Source: Caldilineaceae bacterium (GTDB lineage: Bacteria > Chloroflexota > Anaerolineae > Caldilineales > Caldilineaceae). Taken from it: a stretch of 64,000 bases of DNA. Under the pieces are notes generated by a model. It was not told the DNA's origin. It ran no database searches and saw only the letters and a program-made list of their open reading frames with translations. This document shows positions 44,780-53,460 of the stretch, piece after piece; within the stretch, counting starts at the first letter, position 1; every line of letters starts with the position of its first letter. Made by a program: the position numbers and the translations under genes. Location: contig JAJDTL010000003.1 of assembly GCA_022827195.1 (NCBI GenBank), positions 103,609-167,608 on the forward strand, read 5' to 3'.

Positions 44780-45856
44780 TCATTCGTCGGCCAGTGCAGG
44801 CGCTACCTCCTCTTTGAGCAGTTCCATCGAGCGCAGCCAGCTCGCTTTGTCGTCCCAGTCATGCGCGATAGCCAAAAGTGTCCCGAATCCGCCCGTAAGC
44901 TCCTGTACCTCCCTTAAGCGGCGGATGCACTCCTCTACATCGCCGACGATCGCGAGATGCCGCACAAGGTACTCGGCGGTCAGCTCCTCGTCCGGCATCT
45001 CCGGGTCTTCCTTCAAACTGTTCACGCGACCCGGACCGATCAACTTGATCAGATAGTCAAAAGAGCGGGCAAAGGCGCTGTTGAGCGCAAAGTCCAGCGC
45101 CGCCTCCGTTGTTTCGCCCACAAACACGTTGCGCGCCACCCGCCATTTCTTTCGGTCCGGCTCGTCGCGTCCTGCCTCGCGCGCACCCGCGCAATAGGTT
45201 TCCCAATGAAGCGGCAGCGTCGCTGCCGGCACCAGGTTGCTGCTGATCGGTAGAAAGCCGCGCTGCCCGGCCATGCGCGCTGCCATCGACTCACCCTTTA
45301 CGATCGCCATCGCCAGAGGGGGATGGGGCTGCTGATAGGGACGCAGTAGCTGGCCCATCGCGATCTCCGGGCGCGTCTGGTCGATGCAAATGTGCCAGTA
45401 GTCACCCTTCAGGTCGAACGGGGCGTCCGTCGTCCACAGCTTCAGCACCATGTCAATCCCTTCAACCGTCATCAGCCCCAGGGTGCCTGGATCACGCGGC
45501 AGACCAAGAAGGCTGATATCGGTGGGAATGGCAGTCTGGCCGAAGCCGCACATCAACCTGCCGCGCGAGAGATGGTCCAGCAGCGCCAGGCGGACGGCTA
45601 CATTGGCCGGATGATGCAATGGAGCAATCGTTACGCCTGTGCCGAACCTGATCGTGCTCGTGCGGGCCATCGCATGGGAGAAAAAAACATCGTTGGCCGG
45701 AATCGGCTCCCACGCGACCGTGTGATGCTGGCCGACCCAGGCTTCGGTATAGCCCAGCGCCTCCGCCCGTTCGATCAACTCCAGGTCCTCTTCAAAGCAA
45801 AGCGTCCGGTCTTTCTCCGGTGGGTGAAGAGGCATGAGAAAATAGCCTAGTTGCAT
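44780..45856 (-). CDS. Luciferase-like (LLM class) flavin-dependent oxidoreductase
   Basis: 358 residues of the bacterial luciferase/alkanal monooxygenase superfamily. Landmarks: LGYFLMPLHPPEKDR at the start, AEALGYTEAWVGQHHTV, FGTGVTIAPLHHPANVA and LSRGRLMCGFGQ. It would use FMNH2 or F420 with oxygen to oxygenate, or F420 to dehydrogenate, a small organic compound. Such enzymes are strongly multiplied in marine SAR202 Chloroflexota, where they are proposed to attack recalcitrant organic matter. It follows the RhmD-like dehydratase gene on the same strand after 134 bases. The substrate and cofactor are not known. Confidence 0.88.
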   Translation of the reverse strand: MQLGYFLMPLHPPEKDRTLCFEEDLELIERAEALGYTEAWVGQHHTVAWEPIPANDVFFSHAMARTSTIRFGTGVTIAPLHHPANVAVRLALLDHLSRGRLMCGFGQTAIPTDISLLGLPRDPGTLGLMTVEGIDMVLKLWTTDAPFDLKGDYWHICIDQTRPEIAMGQLLRPYQQPHPPLAMAIVKGESMAARMAGQRGFLPISSNLVPAATLPLHWETYCAGAREAGRDEPDRKKWRVARNVFVGETTEAALDFALNSAFARSFDYLIKLIGPGRVNSLKEDPEMPDEELTAEYLVRHLAIVGDVEECIRRLREVQELTGGFGTLLAIAHDWDDKASWLRSMELLKEEVAPALADE

Positions 45857-45990
45857 GGATAGGTCTCCATATTCGTTGGCCTTGACAGCACCAACCGACG
45901 GCTGGCGGCCACCCCACTTCGAAGTGACGCTGGCAAAGTGGCCCGTCTCCGGCGGACGTTTTCGGACTCCCTGTCTCCGCCTGCAACGAA

Positions 45991-47157
45991 CTACGCCGCG
46001 GCTCGCTCGAGCCAGGCTTCGTCTATCTCGAGGCCAAATCCCGGCGCGTCGCTGGGCCGCACATATCCGTCCTCGATCACAGCCGTGCCAGGCAGTTTGA
46101 CCATCTCAGCAAGCGGGACGCCCGGCGCGGACACGTCCTCCGACCGTTCTCCCCAGGTAACGGCGGGCATTGCCATCGACAGATGCTGGCCGAATGGGTA
46201 GTTCATGCCGCCGTGGAATATCACCGAAATGTGATTCGCCTGGGCCAGGTGACAGATTTTGGCCGCTGCTGTAATGCCGCCGCACCAGAGCACGTCGGGC
46301 TGGAAGATATCCACCAGCCGCTTGCCCGCGGCCGCGGCGAATGGGGCCAGATTGTACCAATGCTCGCCGGTCGCCAGCGTCTGCCAGGGCAACCGTTGCC
46401 GGATCGACTCGTACCCCAGCAGGTCTTCCGGCTGGATATAGTCCTCCAGCCACTTGAGATTGTACGGCCGCATCCGCTCGGCCACCCGCACCGTAAACTC
46501 GCTATCGTAGCCCGTCCAGGCGTCCAACATCAGCTCCACGTTGTCGCCGATCGTCTCGCGCGTGCCGGCCACAAGCTCCTCCAGCTTGTTGAGTCCCTCC
46601 AGCCCGTCCTCCGGGCCCCAGGGGCTGAAAAGCTTGGTCGCTTTGAAGCCCAACTCCATATACCATGCCTGGTCAAACCCTGAGGCATAGCAGAAGATCT
46701 TCTCCTTCTGCGGCCCGCCCAGCAGCTCGTAGACCGGCCGCCCCAACAGCTTCCCCTTGAGGTCCCACAATGCAACGTCGAGCGCGCTGATGGCGTAGCT
46801 GGTCATGCCCGTGGGACTGAAAGCCGTGCTCAGCCGCACCATCATGTCCCACAGCTTCTCAGTGGCCATCGCACTTTCGCCGATCAGATTGGGGCCGAGA
46901 TGCTCGTTGATGATGCGCGTGACCGGCGGCCCGTAGAGCGAGAGACCAAAGCCCTGCGTGCCGTCTTCCGCCGTGACAAGCACGGCAGGACGCTTCCAAG
47001 GTGCAAACGAAACGTGCCCCACTCCATTGGGGAACCGTTCGTAGCGCGCCGTCGGGCGGTTCATATGGATCGTCTGCGCCCGGCTCGGCTCGCGCGGCAC
47101 CGTCTTTGGCTGAGGCTCGGTCGCAATCTCAAACGCGCGAATTTCCTTGATTTTCAT
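45991..47157 (-). CDS. Enolase-superfamily sugar-acid dehydratase, L-rhamnonate dehydratase-like
   Basis: 388 residues from the ATG at 47157 (GGGGGA just upstream; the open frame reaches 47199). The sequence follows L-rhamnonate dehydratase (RhmD) closely in its barrel: MGFKATKLFSPWGPEDG, LMLDAWTGYDSEF (metal Asp), YNLKWLEDYIQP (metal Glu), TLATGEHWY (metal Glu), IFQPDVLWCGGIT (Asp) and VIFHGGMNYPFGQ (catalytic His). RhmD removes water from L-rhamnonate or similar acids to give the 2-keto-3-deoxy acid. The substrate may differ since the N-terminal capping domain is not identical. It lies 262 bases downstream of an ABC permease gene and is likely served by that importer. Confidence 0.88.
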   Translation of the reverse strand: MKIKEIRAFEIATEPQPKTVPREPSRAQTIHMNRPTARYERFPNGVGHVSFAPWKRPAVLVTAEDGTQGFGLSLYGPPVTRIINEHLGPNLIGESAMATEKLWDMMVRLSTAFSPTGMTSYAISALDVALWDLKGKLLGRPVYELLGGPQKEKIFCYASGFDQAWYMELGFKATKLFSPWGPEDGLEGLNKLEELVAGTRETIGDNVELMLDAWTGYDSEFTVRVAERMRPYNLKWLEDYIQPEDLLGYESIRQRLPWQTLATGEHWYNLAPFAAAAGKRLVDIFQPDVLWCGGITAAAKICHLAQANHISVIFHGGMNYPFGQHLSMAMPAVTWGERSEDVSAPGVPLAEMVKLPGTAVIEDGYVRPSDAPGFGLEIDEAWLERAAA

Positions 47158-47419
47158 ATTTTCCCCCGTTCTTATGCAGAAACCCCTGTGCAACGGCACA
47201 GGGTAACAGGTGACGCGCTCGTGCCGATAGCGTGAATGGGAAACGGCTCAATGGTCGTCGATACACCTGCCAGAATCGATAGCGTTCACGTTTGAACCTG
47301 AAACCTCACACACACAATTCAGCAGGTTTTGCAGGCAAAGTCCTCTCAGCCCTGCATGCTGGAATGCCCTTTCTCTCTTGCCAACCCCCTACATTTCCGT
47401 CGAAGTCGCTCCCAGCCGA

Positions 47420-48364
47420 TTACCCTTTGAGATCGGTCACTGTGATGCCCTTCAGAAACGCGTTCTGCGAAAAGAAGAAGAGAATCAGGCAGGGCAGGAT
47501 GATGATGAGCGCCGCGGCCATATAGAGGTGCCACGGCGTGCCGCGATAGGCCACGCTGAAATTCGCCAGGAACAGTGTCAATGTGAAGTTCTCAGGCGTG
47601 GAAAGGATGATCAACGGGCCAAGAAAGTCGTTCCAGAAAAAGACGAAGGCGAATACCGCGACCGCGGCCAGCGCCGGCTTGGACAGAGGAAGGATTATCC
47701 GAACAAAGATCAGCCAGCGAGAGGCGCCGTCAAGATAGGCCGCCTCATCGTACTCTCTGGGAATCGTCATGAAGAACTGGCGCAGCAAGAAGATGTTCCA
47801 GGCCGACCCGAACCAGTGGGGTACCATCAACGGCCACAGTGTGTCCAGCCACCCAAGCTCCTTCCAGATGATGAACTGCGGCACCATGACCACCGCAAAA
47901 GGGATCATCAACGTGCTGAGGATGCCCAGGAAAATGACATTCTTGCCCGGAAACTCAAGACGGGCGAAGGCATAAGCGACAAGCGAACTGGAAAACAGCG
48001 TGGAGAATACGCCGTTTAAGGTTACGATCACCGTGTTGAGCGCGTAGTTGTAGACAGGGGGATCGGTCTCGTATTGAATCGTGAATGCCGTCAAAAAGTT
48101 CGACCACATCACCGGCTTCGGGAACCACACCGGCGGCAGCGCAAAAACCTGGTTGGATACCTTGAGCGCCGTGTTCAACATCCAATAGAATGGCAAGAGA
48201 AAGAGGAATGCGGCCGCCAGTAGCAGCGCGTAGATGAGGAACAGTCTCAACAGACCGGTCTGGAAGCGATTGCCCAATAGCGCATAGCGCAGTCTGCTGG
48301 GCTGCGCAAACTGCCTCGCGGCCAGACGATCTGTTGATGGAGCCGCATTGTCGCTGATAGCCAC
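47420..48364 (-). CDS. Carbohydrate ABC transporter permease, MalG/UgpE type (importer 1)
   Basis: 314 residues with six membrane segments. The cytoplasmic EAA loop, which contacts the ATPase, reads EYDEAAYLDGASRWLIFVRIILP near residue 205. The N-terminus is extended by about 30 residues. It belongs to the CUT1 family that imports oligosaccharides, glycerol-3-phosphate and related compounds. The partner permease starts upstream with a 21-base gap. No ATPase gene occurs near, as is usual where one shared MsmX/UgpC-like protein energises several importers. Confidence 0.93.
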   Translation of the reverse strand: MAISDNAAPSTDRLAARQFAQPSRLRYALLGNRFQTGLLRLFLIYALLLAAAFLFLLPFYWMLNTALKVSNQVFALPPVWFPKPVMWSNFLTAFTIQYETDPPVYNYALNTVIVTLNGVFSTLFSSSLVAYAFARLEFPGKNVIFLGILSTLMIPFAVVMVPQFIIWKELGWLDTLWPLMVPHWFGSAWNIFLLRQFFMTIPREYDEAAYLDGASRWLIFVRIILPLSKPALAAVAVFAFVFFWNDFLGPLIILSTPENFTLTLFLANFSVAYRGTPWHLYMAAALIIILPCLILFFFSQNAFLKGITVTDLKG

Positions 48365-48385
48365 TCTGCTTCTTATCCCCGTGCC

Positions 48386-49312
48386 CTATCTTGCTCCGCC
48401 TTCGTAGTACACCCAGCGCCCTGCAAGGCCGAACTGGATGACGGTCAGTGCGAAGATGAGAAGGAACATGATCCAGGCCATCGCCGAGGCATAGCCCATT
48501 TTCAGGTAGTGAAACGCGTTCTGGTATAGATGGAGACCCAGGAAGAGCGTTGCGTTGTCGGGGCCGCCGCCGGTCATCACGTATGGTTCAGCGAAAGTCT
48601 GTATCGCAGCGATAATGCCCATGACGACGTTGAAAAAGATGGCCGGCGACAGCATCGGCAGCGTGACCGAGAAAAACTTCGATACCTCGCCCGCTCCGTC
48701 GATATCGGCCGCCTCGTACAACTGCTGCGGCATGCCCTGCAAGGCAGCCAGGTAGATCACCATGGGAATGCCCACGTTCCAAAGGCTCTTTACGATCAGT
48801 GAACCCAGGACCACCTCTTTGTCGAAGAGCCAGTTCCGCCCTTCGATGCCCACCAATAGCAGGCCGTTGTTCACAATGCCCAACTCTGTGTGATACATCC
48901 ACACCCAGATGACAGAACCGGCCACGCCGCTCACAACCGCCGGCAAGTAGAAGGCCGAACGCCAGAATCCAAGCATCCGGATCCGCTGATTCAGGAGCAG
49001 CGCCAACCCAAGTGCAAGCACCTGTCCAATTGGCACCGAAATCAGCACAAACTTGAACGTCACCCAGATCGAGGTGCGAAACAGCTCGTCTGTGGTCAGC
49101 ATGCTGATATAGTGGGTCAGCCCGTAAAACCTGGGCGGCGCGATCATCTTCCAGCGGAAGAAGCTGAGCACGAACGAGGCCACAATCGGCCCGCCCGTGA
49201 ACACGATAAAGCCAATCACCCATGGCAGGATAAACATGTACGCAACCAAGGCGTCGTGAAAGCGCCGGCTGCGCCAAAAGCTATTCTGATCTGCAATGCC
49301 GGTTGTGGACAC
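48386..49312 (-). CDS. Carbohydrate ABC transporter permease, MalF/UgpA type (importer 1)
   Basis: 308 residues with six membrane segments; the EAA loop reads LYEAADIDGAGEVSKFFSVTLP. It pairs with the MalG-type permease 21 bases downstream. The upstream gap to the binding-protein gene is 147 bases with no gene in it. The pair would form the membrane channel of a CUT1-type importer for an oligosaccharide or sugar-acid substrate. The neighbouring RhmD-like dehydratase hints at an aldonic acid, but that is an inference. Confidence 0.93.
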   Translation of the reverse strand: MSTTGIADQNSFWRSRRFHDALVAYMFILPWVIGFIVFTGGPIVASFVLSFFRWKMIAPPRFYGLTHYISMLTTDELFRTSIWVTFKFVLISVPIGQVLALGLALLLNQRIRMLGFWRSAFYLPAVVSGVAGSVIWVWMYHTELGIVNNGLLLVGIEGRNWLFDKEVVLGSLIVKSLWNVGIPMVIYLAALQGMPQQLYEAADIDGAGEVSKFFSVTLPMLSPAIFFNVVMGIIAAIQTFAEPYVMTGGGPDNATLFLGLHLYQNAFHYLKMGYASAMAWIMFLLIFALTVIQFGLAGRWVYYEGGAR

Positions 49313-49459
49313 AGATTCCCGCCACGGAATGTGACTCGTTGGCCGCGCGAGCCCTTTCGAGCGGCCAGGAATAACCCGTCAAGTGAAGGGCACGAAGGAA
49401 TCTTGGACAATCAGACACCTTCGCGCCCCTCTCGAACGTTTGCAATGCTGCGGTCCAGA

Positions 49460-50782
49460 TTAGACGTCGGAGATTACAGCCGTCACCTTCGGTGCAACCT
49501 CGGGGAAGATGTCCGCGGCCTGCACATCGCCCGAGTAGACCTTTTCCAGCGCGTCGCCGATCAGCTTCAGCGACTCACCCTCGTTGGCCGGACCAGGCAG
49601 GATATGCCCGTAGATCAGCGCATCGGGAATTACGTCCCAGTCCACGTCGAAGTCGACGTCTGCGACCCAGGGGAAGGGTTCAATCGCATTGGACGAGCGC
49701 CGCGTGCCGGGGAAATTCGCCTCCGACGCGTAGTTGTAGATCCCTTGCGTGCTGGTGTTGTAATTCAGCCAAATCCAGGCCGTGTCCTTCTCTTCAGAGG
49801 TGGTGGAAATATTGTTGAAAGCACCGTGCGTGATCGTGTCGCGTCGCGCCTGGCTCGGCTCGGCCACAACGTTGAAGCGGAATCCGGCCTCGACCAGACT
49901 GCCGGTAATCCACGAACCCATCCGTTGCATCCCGATCTTGCCTGCTGCGAGCAGCTCGGCCGCGGCGCCTGCGCCGCCGATGCCGATGATCTGAGAGGGT
50001 GTCGGCATCACATTCCCGTCCAGCAGCATGTCGGCCCAGAACTGGATCGCCTGGATCGTCTCCTCTTTGTCCAGGTAGCACTCGCGGAAATCGGGGCTGT
50101 AGAAGCTGCCGCCATTCTGCCATGCCTGTTTCACACTATACATGTGCCAGCCGACCGGAATCGTCTCGGAGCCCCAGATCTTGTTGTCCGGGTCGCTGAT
50201 GGCGCGGGCCTTCTCCTCAAAGTCTGTCCAGGTGAAGCTGTCCTTGTCGGGATAGTCCACACCGGCAGCGTCGAAGAGGTCGGCGTTGTAGAAGGTCACA
50301 TGGGGCGCGGCTGCGTCGGGAATGCCGAAACGCTTCCCTTCCACAACAGGGTAGTTCCACCAGTTCTCGTAAAAGTCGGCCGCGTCGTAGCCGGGTTCCC
50401 CGTCCACATATGGCTGGATGTCGATGAACTGGTTGTTTCGCCCGAGGTCGAGCGCCATCGCCTCCCAGCTGCGCACAACGTCCGGCAGCGTGCCTGCCGC
50501 GGCCAGCGCCGGGATCTTGGCGTGAAACTCGCCAATCTGCTCTACGCTTACTTCAATGTTGGGATACTCTTCGTGAAACGACTCCAGCGTGGTGGCGACG
50601 CCGGCGGCCGGGTCGTGGCGTCCATAGCGGATCGTGACGGGCTCTGCTGCCGGCCCTTCGGCCATCGCACCGTCGTCCGCGGGGGCGGCGACGGGCGCGC
50701 AAGCGGCCAAGACCGCGGCGCCGGCCATCGTTCCGCCTACTTTGAGAAAGGTACGTCTCGACAAGGTCTCACTGTGCTTCAT
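49460..50782 (-). CDS. ABC sugar-binding lipoprotein, Tat-type signal (importer 1)
   Basis: 440 residues from the ATG at 50782, which has GGAGGGGAG upstream; the frame extends to 50821 without a site. The signal has twin arginines in SRRTFLK (Arg9-Arg10) and a lipobox LAAC with Cys28, so it is probably exported folded by the Tat system and lipid-anchored outside the membrane. The mature part is an extracellular solute-binding protein family 1 fold (FNVVAEPSQARRDT, AWIWLNYNTS and so on), which captures carbohydrates for the two permeases downstream. The ligand is unknown. Confidence 0.92.
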   Translation of the reverse strand: MKHSETLSRRTFLKVGGTMAGAAVLAACAPVAAPADDGAMAEGPAAEPVTIRYGRHDPAAGVATTLESFHEEYPNIEVSVEQIGEFHAKIPALAAAGTLPDVVRSWEAMALDLGRNNQFIDIQPYVDGEPGYDAADFYENWWNYPVVEGKRFGIPDAAAPHVTFYNADLFDAAGVDYPDKDSFTWTDFEEKARAISDPDNKIWGSETIPVGWHMYSVKQAWQNGGSFYSPDFRECYLDKEETIQAIQFWADMLLDGNVMPTPSQIIGIGGAGAAAELLAAGKIGMQRMGSWITGSLVEAGFRFNVVAEPSQARRDTITHGAFNNISTTSEEKDTAWIWLNYNTSTQGIYNYASEANFPGTRRSSNAIEPFPWVADVDFDVDWDVIPDALIYGHILPGPANEGESLKLIGDALEKVYSGDVQAADIFPEVAPKVTAVISDV

Positions 50783-50804
50783 TTTTGGATCTCCCCTCCG
50801 TGAA

Positions 50805-50816
50805 ATCGAGAGTGAA
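50805..50816. repeat. 12-base sequence shared with the other binding-protein gene's upstream region
   Basis: ATCGAGAGTGAA here is repeated exactly, in the same orientation relative to the gene, at 62090-62101 upstream of the second binding-protein gene. The distance to the start codon differs (23 versus 88 bases). It may be a common operator or a chance match. Confidence 0.3.
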
Positions 50817-50851
50817 AACATTTGGATTTGGCCTGAAAAAGGCTCCCAATA

Positions 50852-50879
50852 ATCCTATGGAAATCAGTACTATTGTCAA
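50852..50879 (-). promoter_or_regulatory. Promoter for ABC importer 1 genes
   Basis: On the minus strand, TTGACA (50874-50879) and TAGGAT (50852-50857) are separated by 16 bases. The -35 is perfect and the -10 four of six. The start of transcription would fall near 50845, about 60 bases upstream of the ATG at 50782. Confidence 0.5.
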
Positions 50880-51090
50880 TTCTTGGGTTCGCTAAATTCT
50901 CCTTGGACGTTCACGACGTCTTCCATCATATTGCGCGGTCGGCTCGAACGAGGGTAACCGCTCGGAGCCGATCTATTTGGGGCGTCATCCGTCGCCACCG
51001 ACAATCAGGCGCGAATGGCAGTGGCCAAGACGATTCAGAAGGGTATCAGGAGAGCGTGCGCAACCCAACCAACGGCCGCGTAGGAGTCCT

Positions 51091-52461
51091 TCAGCCAGTG
51101 AGCCAGAGGACCGGCTCGGTGACGTATTCGCGCACAGAGTTGAGGAAACGCGCGGCCGGGCCGCCGTCTACGATGCGATGATCAAATGTCAGGCTGAGCG
51201 CGACCATCTGGCGGGCGGCGACCTCGCCGTTGTGGACGGCAGGTTTGCAGACGACGCGTCCGATCCCCAGGATGGCGGCCTGCGGCAGGTTTATGATCGG
51301 CGTAAAGGCGTCGATGCCATACATGCCAAGATTGGTGATGGTAAAAGTTCCGCCCTGCATCGCTTCATGCCCGAGGCGCTGCTGACGCGCGCCCTCAATC
51401 AGTTCCTTAGACTCCGCTGCAATCTGCCGCAGCGACTTTCCTGCCGCGTCGCGCAGCACCGGCGCAAACAGTCCCTCCTCCGTGTCGACCGCGAAGGCGA
51501 TATGGACATCGCGGTGCAGCAGAAGCCCTTCGTCGCTCCAACTGGCGTTGAGCGCGGGATGTTCCAGCAGCGCCGCGGCCGTCAGCTTCAGATAGATGTC
51601 ATTGAGACTGGGAACGGCCAGCCCGCGGCGCGCGTAGCTTTCCTTCAGTTGCTGCCGAAGCGCCATCAGCTCGGTGGCGTCCGCCTCGGTCGTGAGCGTG
51701 ACCGGCGCGGTCGTGCGGGCGCTTTCGGCCATTCTCTGGGCTGTGATTTGGCGGATTCGGGTGTGCGGCGCGAGTTCTGTCGCCGCTGCGCCGGCCTCCT
51801 GGACAGGCTGCAGCCCTGCCGCAATCGCTCCCTCTACGTCCTCTCGCTGAATTCGCCTACCCGGCCTGCCCGCCGCCAGCGTTTCCAAGTCAATCCCCGC
51901 CTCCGCGGCCATCCTTCGCGCTACCGGCGAGGCATCAATGACAGTCTCCTTCTCTCGGATCTCGGCGGCCGCGCGCACGTCCCGCTCGATGATCCTTCCG
52001 GTGCTCCCGCTGCCCGTCAATACCGTCCAATCCACGCCAAATTCACCGGCGACGCGGCGTGCGCGCGGGCTGATCCGCGGCCTTTCGCGCGGTTCCGATT
52101 CAGGGAGGCCGGTCGAAGCTGCCTGTGTGACCGCCGGCTGACCCGCGGCTGCCGGCGGGTGGTCGCCGCGCGCGAGCGGTTCGGCGGGCTGCGCGATCTG
52201 CTCCGGCATCGATTCCCCTGCCTGGACGATGTAAGCAAGCAGGGCGCCAACGGGAATCACGTCCCCGGACGCGGGCGCGTTGGGCGGCAGCCGCAGTATG
52301 CCGCCCTCGAAGACCTCGACCTCCTGCGTGGCCTTGTCGCCCTCCACGGTGAAGAGCAGATCACCCGGCTGGATGTCGTCTCCATCCTGTTTCAGCCACT
52401 CGCCAAAGATGCCCTCCTCCATCGTCCATCCCAGGCGCGGCATGGTCACTTCATAGGCCAT
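51091..52461 (-). CDS. Dihydrolipoamide acyltransferase E2 with two peripheral-subunit-binding domains, set 2
   Basis: 456 residues. The lipoyl domain has Lys43 in VEGDKATQEVEV. A long Pro/Ala-rich linker follows, then two binding domains: ISPRARRVAGEFGVD (about 130-163) and ASPVARRMAAEAGID (about 178-210). The acyltransferase domain keeps DHRIVDG with His428 and Asp432. It is clearly diverged from the E2 at 29.5-30.8 kb (different linker and core) yet shares the doubled binding domain. The E1 beta gene lies 15 bases upstream on the same strand. It forms the core of a second 2-oxoacid dehydrogenase complex. Confidence 0.92.
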   Translation of the reverse strand: MAYEVTMPRLGWTMEEGIFGEWLKQDGDDIQPGDLLFTVEGDKATQEVEVFEGGILRLPPNAPASGDVIPVGALLAYIVQAGESMPEQIAQPAEPLARGDHPPAAAGQPAVTQAASTGLPESEPRERPRISPRARRVAGEFGVDWTVLTGSGSTGRIIERDVRAAAEIREKETVIDASPVARRMAAEAGIDLETLAAGRPGRRIQREDVEGAIAAGLQPVQEAGAAATELAPHTRIRQITAQRMAESARTTAPVTLTTEADATELMALRQQLKESYARRGLAVPSLNDIYLKLTAAALLEHPALNASWSDEGLLLHRDVHIAFAVDTEEGLFAPVLRDAAGKSLRQIAAESKELIEGARQQRLGHEAMQGGTFTITNLGMYGIDAFTPIINLPQAAILGIGRVVCKPAVHNGEVAARQMVALSLTFDHRIVDGGPAARFLNSVREYVTEPVLWLTG

Positions 52462-52476
52462 CTGACTTCCCTTCGG

Positions 52477-53460
52477 TCATTCTGCGAGCAGATCGCGAAT
52501 GCTCTGTTCGATCTCGTTTGGCTGCGGCGTGATGGAGTGCTCCAGGGGCGGGCTGTACGGTGTCGGCACGTGCGCGCCGTTGAGACGCCGGATCGGCGCG
52601 TCCAGGTCGTCAAATCCGGCGTCAATGACCTGGGCCGCGATCTCCGCGCCAACGCCGCACGGCTGAAACGTCTCGTCCACAATCAACAGGCGGCCGGTCT
52701 TCCGGACGGACTCGGAAATCGTCTCCATGTCCAACGGCGCGATCGTGCGAGGATCGATAACCTCGACGGATATACCCTCCTCGGTCAGCTTTTCGCACTC
52801 GGCAAGGGTCCTGTCCACCATCGAACCGATAGCAACGGCCGTGCAGTCGGCGCCTTCGCGCGCGATGCGGGCCTTTCCAAACGGGATTTCGTAATCGCCC
52901 TCGGGCACTTCACCCCGGTTGAAGAGCAGCGACTTGTGTTCGAGAAAGAGTACCGGGTCATCGCCCTTAAGCGCGGTTGCGAACAGCCCTTTGGCGTCGC
53001 TCGGTATCGCGGGTACCACGACGCGGAATCCGGGAATATGGGCAAAGATGGGATAGTAGCTGCCCGAGTGGTGGGTCGCGGCCGAATGGCCAATCCCAAT
53101 CGAGCCGCGCAGGACGATCGGCATCTTGATCCGGCCGCTGCTCATGTACTGCATCTTGGCGATCTGGTTGACCAGCTCGCCGAAGGCGTCGAGGATAAAG
53201 TCAATGAACATGAAGTCGACGATCGGTCGCGTGCCGGTCATCGCCGCGCCGGCGCACATGCCGACGAAGCCGCGTTCACTGATCGGCGTATCGCACAGCC
53301 GCTCCGGCCCGTACTTGGCAAAGAGTCCTGTCGTCGTATTAAAGTTCCCGCCCCGTTCACCGATCCCTTCGCCGACGACAAATATCGACGGGTCACGGGC
53401 CATGGCGCTGTCCAAGGCCTCCAAAGTGGCTTCGACGTAGGTCAATTGGCGCATTGCCAT
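52477..53460 (-). CDS. 2-oxoacid dehydrogenase E1 beta, set 2
   Basis: 327 residues from the ATG at 53460, whose A of ATG is shared with the E1 alpha stop (TGATG), so translation is coupled; an open frame to 53649 lies inside E1 alpha. Landmarks: VGEGIGERGGNFN, DTPISERGFVGMCAGAAMTG, ELVNQIAKMQYMSSG, FLEHKSLLFNRG and EVIDPRTIAPLDMETI. It differs from set 1 in most loops, so the two complexes probably use different 2-oxo acids or arose by separate acquisition. It pairs with the upstream E1 alpha. Confidence 0.92.
   Translation of the reverse strand: MAMRQLTYVEATLEALDSAMARDPSIFVVGEGIGERGGNFNTTTGLFAKYGPERLCDTPISERGFVGMCAGAAMTGTRPIVDFMFIDFILDAFGELVNQIAKMQYMSSGRIKMPIVLRGSIGIGHSAATHHSGSYYPIFAHIPGFRVVVPAIPSDAKGLFATALKGDDPVLFLEHKSLLFNRGEVPEGDYEIPFGKARIAREGADCTAVAIGSMVDRTLAECEKLTEEGISVEVIDPRTIAPLDMETISESVRKTGRLLIVDETFQPCGVGAEIAAQVIDAGFDDLDAPIRRLNGAHVPTPYSPPLEHSITPQPNEIEQSIRDLLAE

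Noticed and set aside
48890..50803. 637-residue open frame on the plus strand
   Set aside because: It is antisense to the binding-protein gene and the 5' end of the permease, with His/Arg-rich composition and no family features.
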